Positions 23,235 to 35,923 are shown, numbered from the stretch's first letter. The stretch: 64,000 nt of DNA from Dryas octopetala (GCA_963921425.1 OY992833.1:3412501-3476500); one strand, 5' to 3'. Notes: a model not told the origin generated them from the sequence alone. Numbers and translations: made by a program.

Positions 23235-23736
23235 TAAAGATTTGTTTAGGGTTTACGTTGGAGAAATGTCGATTATCATTTGAGATCTTATATATCAAAA
23301 AGAGATATGTTAGCTACATTCTCTTCAACCTTTTCTTTTCTTATTCTTGTTTCGTAGTGTAGTCTCATAATTAATCGAAATTGTAAGTTCATTTTTTAGA
23401 TCACCCTTAAAAGATCATATATGTAAAAAAATTACCTAAATCGAAAATCATTTGTTTATGTAATTGTTATTAAATAAAGATTTGTTTAACGTTTAAGTTG
23501 GAGAAATGTTGGTTCTCATTTGAGACCTCGATCATATATCCAAAAGAGAAATGCTAGCTACCTTCTCCTTTCTACCTTCTCATTTGACATTCTCTCTTAT
23601 TATTCTTATTCCGCATTGTAGTCTTATGTTCAAATTAAATTGTATTTATTTTTTAGATCTCTCTTAAAAGATCATCTTTGCAAAAAAAATCACCAAAATC
23701 GAAAATCATTTGGTTATATAACTGTTATTAAATAAA
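23235..23736 (+). repeat. Tandem duplication of about 240-260 bp
   Basis: Units 23235-23473 and 23474-23736 share ATAAAGATTTGTTTA, 'gttggagaaatgt', 'aaaagatcat' and 'tcgaaaatcattt'. Both resemble one arm of the MITE at 15831-16230, so this may be two half-elements in tandem. No coding. Confidence 0.65.
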
Positions 23737-24099
23737 CAGATGATTTTGATAATATAGAAAAAAACTTTATTTTTATAATATGGTAATTTTTATCTAAAAA
23801 TTGAAAGGTTGGGATGATAAAACTACGGCATAAAAAATAAGTAAAGAAATAAGTGTAAAAGCCCAATAACTCATTAATTAATCTTGTTGGGCCTTCCATC
23901 AGAAAATTGCTTTATTCCATCATATTGCAGTGCATCATAAATTATTACATAAACAATTGTGCAAAGATATATTACTTTATATCAATGAATTCAGCAAAGC
24001 AAATCACAAAAACGGATGTTAGCTAAACTCCGGATATCTGGATGAGGAAAAATTATGTTAGGAAAGATATAACCAATTTTTTTGCTAGTCTGTCTTGTT

Positions 24100-25091
24100 C
24101 GTTGATACCTATATTGATTGAGCAAAATTTTGCATCGTAGGAATGAAAACGACGAGACTCGAGTGATTTTTGGATTGTTGTTTGCCTAGACGTGGGCTAA
24201 AAAAAGGACCAAAATATTATAAAGCGTCCATAGGCCCAAAAGAGTCTAGTGGATGGGGCGAGGCCCGAATATAGGCTCGAGACCCAAGGGACCAAGGCTT
24301 AGTAGTGGCCGAGGAGGCTTGGTGACCTAAAGAAGCGAAGCAGTTAGCCTCGGCTTAGACATGGGTGGTAGCTTGTGATGGACCATGAGTTGGCACTCAT
24401 GGATACGAGCACTCGATATCATAAAGGAGCGAGGCCTGAGTGGGCCTCGATGCATTAAATGTGCGAGGCCAAGGATTAGCTTAGCCTTAGCACTAATAGA
24501 AGGCCCAAGCCTGATGATATAGGCTTAGGGCTTCGCTGTAGGAGAGTCTCGAAGGTCTACACCCAAGGGACGCCCTGGGAAGCAGGCGCTTTGGAGATGG
24601 CCCAGTACCGGTGTTGGTCCAGGTTGACACTTAGGGACCCATAGGGGAGGTGGTGAGATCCGTAGGCGACTAGGGTGGCTAGATGGGCCTCTTAATCAAA
24701 AGGCCCTAGCTTGTGCGAGAGTTTGCCTAGGAGAAGGCGTGTTCTACTTGAACAAGGAGTCGAGGCCTGTCCTAAGCTAAGACTTAGGCGACAAGCTTTC
24801 AAGAACCCTAATTGGACAAGGACTAGGAGACCCTTGGCCATAATCACTATAAATAGGGCACGCTAGCCCCCATGTAAGATATGCAACTCTAGCTCTCTAG
24901 AATACTCTAAAGGTGTAATTATTGACTTGAGCATCGGAGGGTCCTTGGCTGGTACCTACCACACCTGTTTACGCTTAGTGTTCTCTGTTCTAGTGTGCAG
25001 GGTAGAAGGAGAGTGACGTGGTGATCGACATAGGCCTTGACGTGGACGTCAAAGGCAAGGTTGACTGCGTAACAAATTTTGCGCATCAACA
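24100..25091 (+). mobile_element. Probable solo LTR, retrotransposon fossil
   Basis: A block richer in GC than its surroundings with LTR-like organisation: a 'cgaggcc'-rich U3-like part, the TATA-like ACTATAAATAGGGCA near 24846, then 'gacttgagcatcggaggg' and a terminus near GCGCATCAACA at 25091. No internal genes and no second copy are in the window. The left end and target duplication are not resolved. Family is probably Ty3/Gypsy-like. A single LTR implies an old insertion reduced by recombination. Confidence 0.5.
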
Positions 25092-25560
25092 TTGTCAATC
25101 AGATCTTTGGTACACTGTCTCTTAATTAAACCACAACCACCATGCTCTTAAGATCGAAAGATCATAGGTACACCAAAAATCACTGATAAGTAAATTCATG
25201 AAAGAGTTCCAATAAAAAGGCTATGGTGGATACTCACAATTTGATGCGATACATGGTTTGCTTCTACAACTGATTTAGAGTTTTAGACCATTTGATGAAT
25301 CTCACTTTTTAAGATGATCAAAGGTCTTCTTAGTTTCACATTCGATCTATTATTATCAACTTAACATTATAATTATGTTGGAGAAGAAGGTGACCTTGAA
25401 GCTTCAGCTTGTCTTCTATGTACTATGCTACTACATCGACTGGACATAATTAAGTGGTCTTCATTTCTTGTTCTGTGGGCATGCAAACAACAAAACGTTT
25501 ACAAGAATATTTGTAATGGAAAGTGAATTTAACTGGAGTTAGGATGTTTCTTGGTCATCA

Positions 25561-25615
25561 AACTTAACAAAATGTATATGTTTTTACTCTAAAAACATAT
25601 ACATTTTGTTAAGTT
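25561..25615. repeat. Perfect 25-bp inverted repeat, 5-nt loop
   Basis: Arms 25561-25585 and 25591-25615 are exact reverse complements (AACTTAACAAAATGTATATG plus TTTTT), separated by ACTCT. It lies about 100 bp upstream of the GT47 pseudogene start. The intact GT47 copy has no counterpart. Confidence 0.8.
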
Positions 25616-25689
25616 GAAAGCCATAACTAATTTTAGCCTCTTGCTTATTTTCCAAGCAGAGTCTTTCCAATATCTTTTTCTTTCTTCTT

Positions 25690-27415
25690 TCAGACTTGCT
25701 GATCAAGACCAAATGGAGAAACTACTCAATGGAAAGTGTTCTCAAGAAATTTGGTTTGGCATTCTAGTCTACTTTATTTTGTGCTTTGTATTGCTGTGTT
25801 TCGATTATTCAACTTCATTATCCTTTACTGAATAAAAACGTTCACCTAATTGGTGTTATGAAGATTAACCACACCATTTTAATTACCACAGAGGGTTCAT
25901 GCTCTGATCTTTAGATTCAAATCCATATCCATGATGGTCTTCCTGCCAAATTTAACCTGCTGAACAACTGTAAGTCTCTTACTGCAGAGAATTATGAAAG
26001 TCCCAATCTGTTATTAAATTTTGGTTTTGGTCCTCAAATTGACAACTTAAGGGGTTTTAGTCAACAAGAGTTGATTTTCCACAACCCATTTCTTGTTAGA
26101 AGTCATATTCCAAAACAAGATGAAGCAGTATGAGGGCTTGACAAACACCTCCACTCTGGCTTCAGCCATTTATATGCCATTCTATGCTGGCCTTGAGGAG
26201 AGTCTCCATCTGCGGCATCCTAACTTCACGGCCAGAGACTCTATCGTTAAAGACCTTGTCAAGTGGCTTTCAAGAAAACCCGAATGGAATAAAATGTGGG
26301 GCAGAGACCAGTTATTGGTTTCTGGGAGGGTGTCTTGGGATTTCAGGAGGCAAACGAACAATGTGTCTGATTGGGGTAGTAGAGTGAGGTTCTTGCCAGA
26401 GTCCGTGAACATGAGTATGTTCTCAATTGAAGTAACTGTATTGAAAAATGACATTGCTATACCATATCCCACGAGATTTCATCCTGCTAAGGACAGTGAG
26501 GTGGTTCAATGGCAGAACAGAATGAGAAAACTAGAAAGGCCTTACTTGTTAGTTTTTGTTGGTGCACCAAGGCTTGACCAACAAAATTCAATCCGGGGAA
26601 AACTAATTGATCAGTGCCAAGCTTCAAGTACTTGCAAATTTATAGATTGTGGTTCTGGTGGGAACAATTGTGACAACCCGGATATGGTTCTAGGGTGTTT
26701 CAGAGCTCAGTTTATTGCTTGCAGCCTCCTGGGGATACATTCACTAGGAGATCAGCTTTTGACTCTTTTTCTGGCTGGTTGTATTCCGGTTTTCTTTCAT
26801 CCAAGTTCTGCTTATTTCGCAATATTTATGGCCTTTACCTAAGAATCATACCAAGTATTCTGGGTTTATTCCAGTGAGAGATGTGAAAGATTTGAAAGGC
26901 AGCATTGAGAAAATCCTGCTTGGAATTTCAAAGGATAAGGAATTGGCCATGAGAGAGGAGGTTGTAAGGCTAGTACCAAGGCTGGTGTATGCAGATCCCA
27001 GATCAAGATTGGAGACCCAATATGCATTTGATTTAGCTGTCAAGGGAATACTTGAGAGGATAGAGAGTGTTAGGAATGTGATTAGAGAGGGAAAGGATCC
27101 TAGTATTGGTTTTGCAGAGGCAGATAGTAATAAGCTCACATTTCCGGAGACCCTAAAATAAACTTGATTGAATGCAATTCTTGTAACTTTGGGTCTAGAA
27201 ACCAATATGAGTCAATGCCAGTTCTTACTTTGAGATCCTTACTCCAGCAACCAAAAGAATATATTTCCTCTCTTTTTTTTTTTTGATAAAAACAAAAGGT
27301 GAAAAGCTTATGTAGAGGTTGCTACTCCCTAGTTCATATTCCATCTCTCATAACATGTACTTATATAGCGGAACTATAAGCTAAAGATCTGTTCTTATGT
27401 TTTTAACTTTAAATT
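25690..27415 (+). repeat. Left arm of GT47 inverted duplication
   Basis: Homology to 28740-30540 in inverted orientation covers the whole gene and about 250 bp of 3' flank (to 'ttcttatgtttttaactttaaatt'). Upstream it fades just before the ATG ('gaccaaatggagaaac' is shared). Divergence is substantial, so the duplication is not recent. Confidence 0.8.
25713..27161 (+). pseudogene. GT47 xyloglucan galactosyltransferase pseudogene
   Basis: A broken copy of the intact gene at 29038-30522. It begins MEKLLNGKCSQEIWFGIL with the same N-terminal membrane anchor. The frame ends at about 25834 shortly after the anchor. The next ~250 bp, covering the stem and the SGRYIYAHDLP region of the paralogue, carries stops. 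From 26093 a long frame covers the GT47 domain (STLASAIY, FVGAPR, AGCIPVFFHP). A frame change near 26690 is reversed near 26770 and another occurs near 26815, before the last stretch (VRDVKDL to TFPETLK). It presumably lost function after the duplication. It lies tail to tail with its paralogue. Confidence 0.9.
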
Positions 27416-28739
27416 AGAAAAAAAAAAAAAATAAATAAGACATTTGTATTGCACTACACGATTGTTAGCCATTGGTTCGTGGATTAATTCCACTTGAAAG
27501 AATAAAGAGATAATTGAATGAATTCTCTGTAACCTAAAGTGTGGGTCTCAAGAGGCTATATTTCTTTCTTATATAGACATTTACAAATGATAAAAGATAT
27601 AAATCAAGAAAAATGCAAGGAAACAAGGCTGTAGATATGGATTTGATACTGGCCAACACTTATCTGCTTCAAGAACAATGTGGTTTGCTGCACTGTAATT
27701 GATAAGTAGATGAGGCAGCAGCAAACTTGTGCATTTCGTAGTTGTAAGCCATCTGAAGTTTACAAAGGCAAGGGTATAATGTAAATTGATGAAGTTATTA
27801 AGAAAAAAACAAGGAAAGAAGTCCAAGTGATTGAAAATCTCAAAGTTTTATATATGGCAAGACATGGCAATGCTTCTTTGCTTCTTAGTTCTAAACAGGA
27901 AATTCTGTAGTTAAGATTTCTTTCAGACAAGTTTGAAAAGCATCAAGTTTTTGCTTCTCTAAAGTGTTAAGCTTTAGCTAAGTTATATCTTCCAGACTAC
28001 CACCACCATCATTCTTAAAAATATTGATTATTTGAAAAAGACTACAAAGTTACAATCTCCCTCTCATATATGTGCAATTAAGTCACACAAAATCATTGGC
28101 CAAAAAAGAAAAAAGTCACACAAAATAATCGATAATAGCTTTTTAGGAATTTGGTAAGGGTGGAAACTCCCCTGCGAATCAGATCAGGCCTCTTTCTTGA
28201 TTGTATGGAATGAGTTAAACCTTTATTTTACTTTTTTCATTTTGATAGTTGTCTCATTTATCCTCTCAAGATCAGATTCCTTTTTCTCCCATCATCCTGG
28301 TTTTCTTGGATTGAGCTTTTTCCCATACGTCTGATTTACTTTCTTTCCTATTTTCCAAATCTATAGTAATAATCTGTATGGGTTTCCTAATAAAAATTAC
28401 CATTTGCCAAAATTTCCAAAACCATCTTAAAATTTTAGGCACTGCCACACTTCAACACATTCTAAATAACTGTATGTTGCTTATTGAACTACAATTTGTA
28501 TCTTAGACCACTTGGCTGCTCTCACCATAACACTTACTAGCGTTTAATAAGTACATGCTTGGATGGTTATGCAACAATGGCCCTTTCCAGGATTTCATGA
28601 CTGAACTATGAGAAAAGCTGGTAGTTCAAAACACACATACTTGCACTCACACTAACACACTCACAAAACACCGGCAATGGAATTCATATCAATCAACGGC
28701 AAACAATCATGTAATGGAATAAAAATGTTAATATTTTTA
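27416..28739. other. Spacer between the GT47 arms; no gene seen
   Basis: AT-rich single-copy-looking DNA with no domain-bearing frame. It contains one micro-insert (28080-28126). A few CT-rich stretches near 28240-28330 are unremarkable. Confidence 0.6.
28080..28126 (+). repeat. Micro-insert with A tail between 14-bp direct repeats
   Basis: AAGTCACACAAAAT at 28080-28093 and 28113-28126 flanks the 19-nt insert CATTGGCCAAAAAAGAAAA. Confidence 0.65.
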
Positions 28740-30540
28740 AATTTAAAGTTAAAAACATAAGAACATCATATCTCTAATTTATAATTTGTGCTATATAAGT
28801 ACATATTCTGAGAGAGGGAGTATGAACTAGGGACCTCTACATCAGCTTTTGCTCTGCTCTGGGGAGGAAATATATTCTTTTGGTTCCCGGAGTAAGAGTA
28901 AAACCTGAGAAGTAAGAACTGGCATTGTCTCATACAGTTTCTACACCCAAATTGCAACAAATTTAGTTCCATTTCCAGATCTGCACTTCTTCTATCTCTT
29001 TTTGTTCTCTAAAAACAAATAATTGCATTCAATAAGTTTATTCTAGTGTCTCAGGAAATGTGTACTTATAACTATCCTCCTCTGCAAAACCAATACTAGG
29101 ATCCCTACCCTCTCTAATCATCTTCCTAACATTCTCTATCCTCTCAAGCATTCCCTTGACAGCTAAATCAAATGCATCTTGGGTCTTCAATCTTGACCCG
29201 GGATCTGCATACACCAGCCTTGGTATTAGCCTTATAACCTCCTCTCTCATGGCCAATTCCTTTTCCTTTGAAATTCCAAGCAAGATGTCCTCAATGCTCC
29301 CTGGCAAATCTTTCACCTCCCTCACTGGAATATACACCGAATACTTGGTATGATTCTTTGGTAAATGCCATAAATATTGGGAATAAGCAGAACCCGGATG
29401 AAAGAAAACCGGAATACAACCCGCCAGAATAGAGTCAAAAGATGATCTCCTAGTGTATGAATCCCCTATAGGCTGCAAGCAATAAACTGAGTTCTGAAAC
29501 ACCCTCATAACACTAGCCGGGTTGTCACAGTTGTACTCACCAGAACTGCAATCTATTAACTTGCAAGTACTTGAAGATTGACACTGATCAATAAGTTTGC
29601 CCCGGATTGAATCTTCCTTTTCAGGCCTTGGTGCACCAACAAAAGTGAACAACTGAGGCCTTTCTAGTTCTCTCATTCTGTTCTGCCATTGAACCACCTC
29701 ACTGTCCTTTGCAGGATGAAAGTTTGTAGGGTATGGTATAGCAAAGTCATTTCGCCATGAGCTTCCTTCAACAGACAACATACTCATGTTCATGGACTCT
29801 GGCAAGAACCTAAGTTTACTACCCCAATCAGTCACATTGTCTGTTTGCCTCCTGAAATCCCAAGAAATCCTCCCAGCAACCAAGAAATGGTCTCTTCCCC
29901 ACATTCTTTCCCATTCGGGTTTTCCCGAAATCCACTCAAGAAGATCTTTCGCCGAAGAGTCTCTGACGGTGAGATTCGAATCCCACAGATGGAGACTGGC
30001 ATCAAGGCCAGCATAAAATGGCACATAAATGGCTGAAGCCAGAGTGGAGTTTTGTGTCAAACACTCATACTGCTTCATCTTGTTGTGGAATATGACCTCT
30101 AACAAGAACTGGTTTGTGGAAAACCAACCCTTGTCACCTAAAACCCCTTCAGAGTTGTCAATTTCAGGACCAAAACCAAAATTCTCAAAGTAAGGACACA
30201 AATTGGGCTTGTTAGTCCCTCTAGTGAGAGACTTACAGTTCTTGAGCAAGTCATGGTTGAATCTTTCAGGAAGATCATGGGCATAAATGTAACGGCCAGA
30301 GCAAGAATCTGTGCTAGACTGATTGGTAACTGAAATGGTGTGGTTAATGTTCACAATACCAATTGGGTGAACTTTTTGTTCATTCACCAAAAGACTTACC
30401 CCATTGTTGACACCCAATAAACTTGAATAATCAAAGCAAAGCAACACAAAGCACAAAAGAAAAGAGATGAGTATGCCAAACCAGACCTCTTGAGAGCACT
30501 TTAAGGTGATGGGTTTCTCCATTTGGTCCAGATGAGTAGC
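28740..30540 (-). repeat. Right arm of GT47 inverted duplication
   Basis: Inverted match to 25690-27415, including 3' flank sequence such as 'ggaaatatattcttttggtt'. It carries the intact gene. Confidence 0.8.
29038..30522 (-). CDS. GT47 xyloglucan galactosyltransferase (XLT2/MUR3-like)
   Basis: A single uninterrupted exon, 494 residues, starting MEKPITLKCSQEVWFGIL. Residues about 13-31 form a type II signal anchor (FGILISFLLCFVLLCF), then a stem. From about residue 75 is the exostosin/GT47 domain with SGRYIYAHDLPERF, STLASAIYVPFYAG, VAGRISWDFRR, FTFVGAPRPEKED and the C-terminal RRSSFDSILAGCIPVFFHPG. Family members are Golgi enzymes that add galactose from UDP-Gal to xylosyl residues of xyloglucan. 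MUR3 and XLT2 act at different positions; this protein's short N-terminus and overall form suggest XLT2-type, but the acceptor position cannot be read from sequence. Intronless structure is usual for the family. A (CT)n tract lies in the leader. Confidence 0.88.
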   Translation of the reverse strand: MEKPITLKCSQEVWFGILISFLLCFVLLCFDYSSLLGVNNGVSLLVNEQKVHPIGIVNINHTISVTNQSSTDSCSGRYIYAHDLPERFNHDLLKNCKSLTRGTNKPNLCPYFENFGFGPEIDNSEGVLGDKGWFSTNQFLLEVIFHNKMKQYECLTQNSTLASAIYVPFYAGLDASLHLWDSNLTVRDSSAKDLLEWISGKPEWERMWGRDHFLVAGRISWDFRRQTDNVTDWGSKLRFLPESMNMSMLSVEGSSWRNDFAIPYPTNFHPAKDSEVVQWQNRMRELERPQLFTFVGAPRPEKEDSIRGKLIDQCQSSSTCKLIDCSSGEYNCDNPASVMRVFQNSVYCLQPIGDSYTRRSSFDSILAGCIPVFFHPGSAYSQYLWHLPKNHTKYSVYIPVREVKDLPGSIEDILLGISKEKELAMREEVIRLIPRLVYADPGSRLKTQDAFDLAVKGMLERIENVRKMIREGRDPSIGFAEEDSYKYTFPETLE

Positions 30541-30610
30541 TCTCTCTACACAACAATGACAATATCTCCAGTTACTGAATTCTCAAGTCTCAAGTCTCAT
30601 AGCAGAAAGA

Positions 30611-30613
<3 letters not shown>

Positions 30614-30651
<38 letters not shown>

Positions 30652-30652
30652 C
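30614..30652 (-). promoter_or_regulatory. (CT)n leader tract of the GT47 gene
   Basis: On the gene strand this is a CT run about 95-130 bp upstream of the ATG, followed downstream by CTCTCT near 30540. Pyrimidine tracts of this kind sit at many plant core promoters and 5' UTRs. No clear TATA box was identified. Confidence 0.45.
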
Positions 30653-30659
30653 TTTGTTG

Positions 30660-32685
30660 TGTGGAAAAGGAAAAGAAAAAGGAAAAAGAAAAGGAAAGAA
30701 ACCCAACTGTATTAATAATGTGTATGTGGGTATTGAATTATTGATAGGTGCAATGGAGGATACAAAGAAAGTACAAAATAAACTTTATAGAGGAAATGAT
30801 ATCAAATCAGAGGGTTTGATTTGGACGACGAGAAATTGATTACTTGTGATGTGCAAAAGTTTTTTTTGACCGAGGGAGTAAGGTGCGTTACTTTGTTACA
30901 CGTAGATATGGTGGGACATTGGTCAATCTCATACCACAACATAATGAATAATAATATTGAATAGAGGGAGATCTTGTGCCCTAAAACAAGGATAAAAAAT
31001 TGTGGGACTAGTCCGTAATGTGGGCAAAGTCTTTTAAATCATCCAATTTTTAAGTTCTAATTAAAGATCATCTCCATGAATATAATGAAAAACCAAGTAG
31101 AAAGAGAAGGGTGAGAGGTAAACAGAAAGAGGAAGATAAATAAGAGAGGTAAAGGAGAAAGAGAAAGGGGGAGGAGGGGCCTCACACGGGCCAGTTAAAG
31201 GGGATTGAAGGAGTGGGTGTTGACGGAGAATGAAGGGTTGGAGTTGTTCGTCAAAAACTTTTCTACGTGACGATCGTATATAATTTTTCTCTCACATCAT
31301 GTACGTGAGACTCATTTTTATATAATAGAATTCATATATTGTAAGAAGAAAATTGCATATATATGACAATTAGAAATAAAAAGGTATCAATAATAACACT
31401 CAAATTTTAAACCAAATTCTGAATACATGTAATCACTCACAAATCTATCAACTAAATTCTTATTTTTTTACACATATAAGGTTTGAATTTAGAATGTTCT
31501 ACATCTATAACTCTCAATTTGCCACTCATTTATTTTATTAGTGCATCATTTATGCTTTTTCAAAATCATATCACTTTTTTCCCTTTTTTTTTTGGGTAAT
31601 TTCATCACACTCCACACGCAAGCTCACATTCTCCTCTTTAATTAATGCGGCTTGTAAAGATTCTTCATTTTATATTTGTGCACTACGTGGAAAGGTTTAC
31701 TCATGTTTTTAGGCTTATTAAACAACACATAGTAGATGGCCAAAAAAATAATAAAAAACAAGACATAGTAGAACCATAAAGGAATGACTGAATGAGATGG
31801 TTCAGTGACTTAGTGAGCTGCATATAAAATGAAGGAAAATGTTTTTTTTATCAAATAAAATGCTATTATCAGACCTAAAATTATTATTTTGAATTATTAG
31901 TTTCTTGCTAAAAATAAATATCTGCAAACAAATGTAGTCTGCCGACACTTGACCAGGGGACCCGCCAAGGCGGCAATCCTTGCATGTGAGCGAGTACCGC
32001 GGTGGCAGTAATTAAGGCAATGCTTTGGGGGGCAAAGTTATTAAATGAATGGCATGGCAATTGACAATTTGACATGGTTGGACAGTGCATGCCCCCCAAG
32101 GCCCCAGTTTAACGCCTATGATTGTGGTTTGATGTTCCACAAGCTTTCTAAACACCCTATGGACCTTGTCAATAGTTTTTTTGGGATCTGAAATAACATT
32201 TTAGAAAATCATATTCTAAAAGATGAGACAAAATATTAAGGGTAAAAGTATTCTTTAGTAACTTATGATGCACTTGGATATGAAATTTTTTCACTTCAAT
32301 AGATCGGGTAAATGGTTAAGCAAATATTATCTTAATTGGATGATATGTTGTTAGAAATAAGGGAGGAGGTGGTTGACCGAGGGAGGGAGCGGAGGCATTG
32401 GGATTTTTGTTCTTTTTGTTATATTTAAAGGAATTCAACTCTACATTTATCATAATCTTAACTCATTACCTTATTCACTTTCACCACTTGAACTAACATA
32501 AGACCTTAAGTTTGTTTTTTTTTTTTCATGTTGAAGCGTAAAATTATCACCTTGTTGATTGACCTAAATAACCTGCCAAAAAGACATGAAAAAACCTTTG
32601 GAGGTGAGAGGACATCGATGTGGTGCTGGCCAAGACTTTTCGACGATCAAGTCAATAAAATATTTGAATAAAATCCAATGCCATA
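30660..32685. other. Intergenic, AT-rich; no gene seen
   Basis: Contains a purine-rich stretch (31080-31170) and one micro-insert (31727-31772). No frame shows a known domain. Confidence 0.6.
31727..31772 (+). repeat. Micro-insert with A tail between 10-bp direct repeats
   Basis: ACATAGTAGA at 31727-31736 and 31763-31772 flanks 26 nt beginning TGGCCAAAAAAATAATAAAA. It has the same GGCC-plus-A form as the inserts at 1982 and 28094. Confidence 0.55.
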
Positions 32686-34590
32686 TGTGACGCCCCAAGA
32701 CTGGCCACGTCATAGCGACACTCATTCAAAGGATCTCAAGAGTATTATACTCAACCCTTGAGCATTATAGTCTCAAGTTCCTTAAAATGAGTTAAACCAT
32801 TTTTGTTAGGGTCATGTTGGATCAGAGAGTAAAATTGTTAGCGAAAAAATGTTTTAAACATCAAAATTTTTATAAAATGAATCAACTTGTTAGGATTATA
32901 AGTTCAATATATATGACCGAGTGAGGTTATGTAGACCACCCTCAGCTACTGAGTTGACCACTCTAATATATTTTACCCAAACTTTTTTCTATTTTACCCT
33001 TTATTGCAAAAACAGGATGAAATCGCCTAGATCCATTTGGTGGTTCTCTACCGAAATATCCACCAATGTTCTGCAGATAAGTGTCGAATAAACACAAATA
33101 TTTCGGCAAATAACTGTCGAATGTTTTTTTCATTTCTATTTAGTGGTTATCCACTGAATAATCTACCAATGTTCAGCAGATAACTGTCGAATAACCACAA
33201 ATATTTCGGTAGATAACTGTCGAATGACCTGATGAACAAAATTGAAATTTTTTGTTTGAAGGGTAAAATTAGAATTTTGAAATAGGGTGGTCAACTCAGC
33301 AGTTTAGGGTGGTCGGAATAGCACCCCTCTATATGACCCTAAGGAACGTACATAATAAAGATGATGTTCACATGTACAAAACAAAGATAACCAACCATTC
33401 CCAAAGTGATCAAGCAATTAACAATTTAGTACAACAAATTGGATACATGGATAACTACTGAACATGACCACTTACGAGGAGAAAGGAGAAACACCACCAC
33501 CATCTCAAAGAAATGATCTAAACCAGGTAGTAAAATGCTGGAGCTAATAAGATGCAAGTGTTGTACCCTCCATATCTTAGTCCAGGTCGTCAACATCCGG
33601 ATTATATGCACTCACATAGTATAGTAAGAGATAAGCATCACATACATTCATATTTTTCCCTTGGGTAATTTCCCATATTAGGTTTGAAAATAATAATCGT
33701 AAATATTTAATACATATATGATTTTACTGGGAAAACAGTGATAAAACAATGCATAGCCAAAATAGTGTTAATAATGCCAATAATCAATGAGTAAAAGTGT
33801 TTGCATGCTCACACAATTTTCGCAAAATCTGATACGTGTCTCAAAGTTCAGAAACATATCTATCGATCGATCATAAAGGCCAACTACCTCTACCAATAAA
33901 CACACCTCGATACGACAACGAGAGTATCTATCCCTGGTAGATCCCACCTAGCTAGACTAGCCTCCCCAGAAGAACAATTGACTAGTCCGTTCGTATCACT
34001 GCCTCCAAATGTTTAGGAGATTGAAACCCAAAGTCATCAAAACGTGATCTCTTACTCTCAAGTCGTATTAGAATATCAAAAGAAAAACCACACAAATATT
34101 GCACACAAAAACCATATAGACACTTTTCAAACTACACTATTTAATATAATAATATAGGTAGGAAATCCACTAACTGGGATGTGGCATTTTCCCCTATCTT
34201 ATATAGAGTGTACATCTTGTCTGGTCCCTTTGTCATTTACTCTTTCCCACATCCATTTGATTCCTACTGGGTAACTATAGCTCCTAGTCTGACAGCAACT
34301 GGCATTAAGAATGGTTAAAAGTAACATTTTCGACCTTTTTCGGTTAAGGTATGAAAGATTTAAAGAGTTGTCACTAGCTTAATTGCTAGGCTACTCAGAA
34401 TCATTGAAATTTCATGACTTGTCTTTATAATTACCTAGCCTTCACATTATTAGAATCGAAGAGCTCGACTCCACGATCGCATAGGCAAAAAATCAACGGG
34501 GAAGTTGACTGCTTGCACGATACGAACATTTCCATGTACATTTTTCATAGTCTAAACTGATGTTACCGGTCCTATGATTCGGCAAAGCTG
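32686..34590 (+). mobile_element. LTR-like fossil, right end unresolved
   Basis: Starts TGTGACGCCCCAAGACTGG, a beginning typical of a class of large plant LTR or LARD-type repeats and similar to the element at 56705 (TGTCACGCCCC). Non-coding throughout, with a MITE inserted at 32919-33329. The right end and duplication are not identified. Appears old. Confidence 0.3.
32919..33329 (+). mobile_element. 411-bp MULE-type MITE, copy 1
   Basis: Perfect 9-bp duplication TATATGACC (32910-32918, 33330-33338) around GAGTGAGGTTATG...GCACCCCTC. The interior has four or more copies of 'cgaataa/acaaatatttcgg' and 'agataactgtcgaat' in both orientations. Copy 2 is at 37170-37582 in the opposite orientation. 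Confidence 0.85.
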
Positions 34591-34742
34591 TACCTTAATA
34601 TTTTAGAGTGTTGCTATTTGCACACCTTTTTTTTTCTTCTTGCATATCCCAAAAACTTAATTTGTGAATTTACTTAATTGACACAAAAGAAAAAGACCTT
34701 AAAGGACAAAGAAAACTCTCCTTACACACTCCATCTCTTTTT

Positions 34743-34782
<40 letters not shown>

Positions 34783-35084
34783 TCTCTCCTCTCTCTCTTT
34801 CTCTGTCTTTGTCTGGAAACACAACCTAAGACGATGACCCACTGGTCCGTTTCTCTCCATCAGTGAAGTTTGCAAGCCCAATGTGTCTCCTCAACTAATT
34901 TTTCTTCTACTAACAAAAATTCCTTCAAACCCAATTACAGTTTCTATGTAAACAACAAAACCCAGTAAACATACTATGTCTCCAATCCAAAAACGCCATC
35001 GACTTAAACAATTTCTAATATAATATAAGTGAGAAATTTTGATGCTTAAATTAGAAATTTTACCTCTTTCAGCAGAATAAACAA

Positions 35085-35268
35085 GGGAAATTCTATACAT
35101 ACCCTACAATTTTCTTTTTTTTACCCAACTTCTCAATTTACCCAATCATCACTTTTTGAAATTCATATTTTCTCATTTTACCCAACCCAACTTACTATCC
35201 TACCCTTACCCACCCCAACTATTCATCACCACCTTCTCTCTCCATCTATCTATTTATCTATCTATCTA

Positions 35269-35309
<41 letters not shown>

Positions 35310-35376
35310 CCTTTTCTTCGCATGCCACCAACGTACAGCACCACCATCTTCTCTCTTTCTCTTCTCCGAGCACCAT

Positions 35377-35410
<34 letters not shown>

Positions 35411-35923
35411 TTTTTCTCTTTCCCCTTCGACCCACCCCTTCACCTAGCTTGGACCTCCATGGCGCGAGCACCACCAACAACACCACCATTTTGTCTCTCT
35501 CTCTTTCCCTCTTCTTGCCCTCCGACCCACCCCGTGCCTAGCTCTTCTCTCTTCTTTCCCCTCTGATCAAACACACACTTAAATGCAGGTTCGGTGGACC
35601 AGTGCCAAACCTGAATGTTCTCTCCAGCCGTTACTAGCCGAACAAGCTTCTTCTATTCGGCAGATGCTTTCCGAACAAGCCCCTCCGACCCACCTCCAAA
35701 AACCAACTTAAAAAAAAAAAAAGCAGGTTCGGCGAACCAGTGCCGAACCTGAATATTTTCTCCAGCAGATACCCGCTGAACAAGCCTCTTATATTCGGAG
35801 AGTAGTTGTCAGAGAAATAATTCAGTTTCGGCACTGGTCCACCAAACTTTTTTTTTTAATTCGTGTTCGATTGGAGGGGAAGGGAGAGAGAGAAGCTGGG
35901 CACGAGGTGGGTCGAAGGGGAAG

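Noticed and set aside
24100-25091. Possible gene in the GC-richer block
   Set aside because: No frame of useful length. The TATA-like signal plus GC-rich upstream part fits an LTR better.
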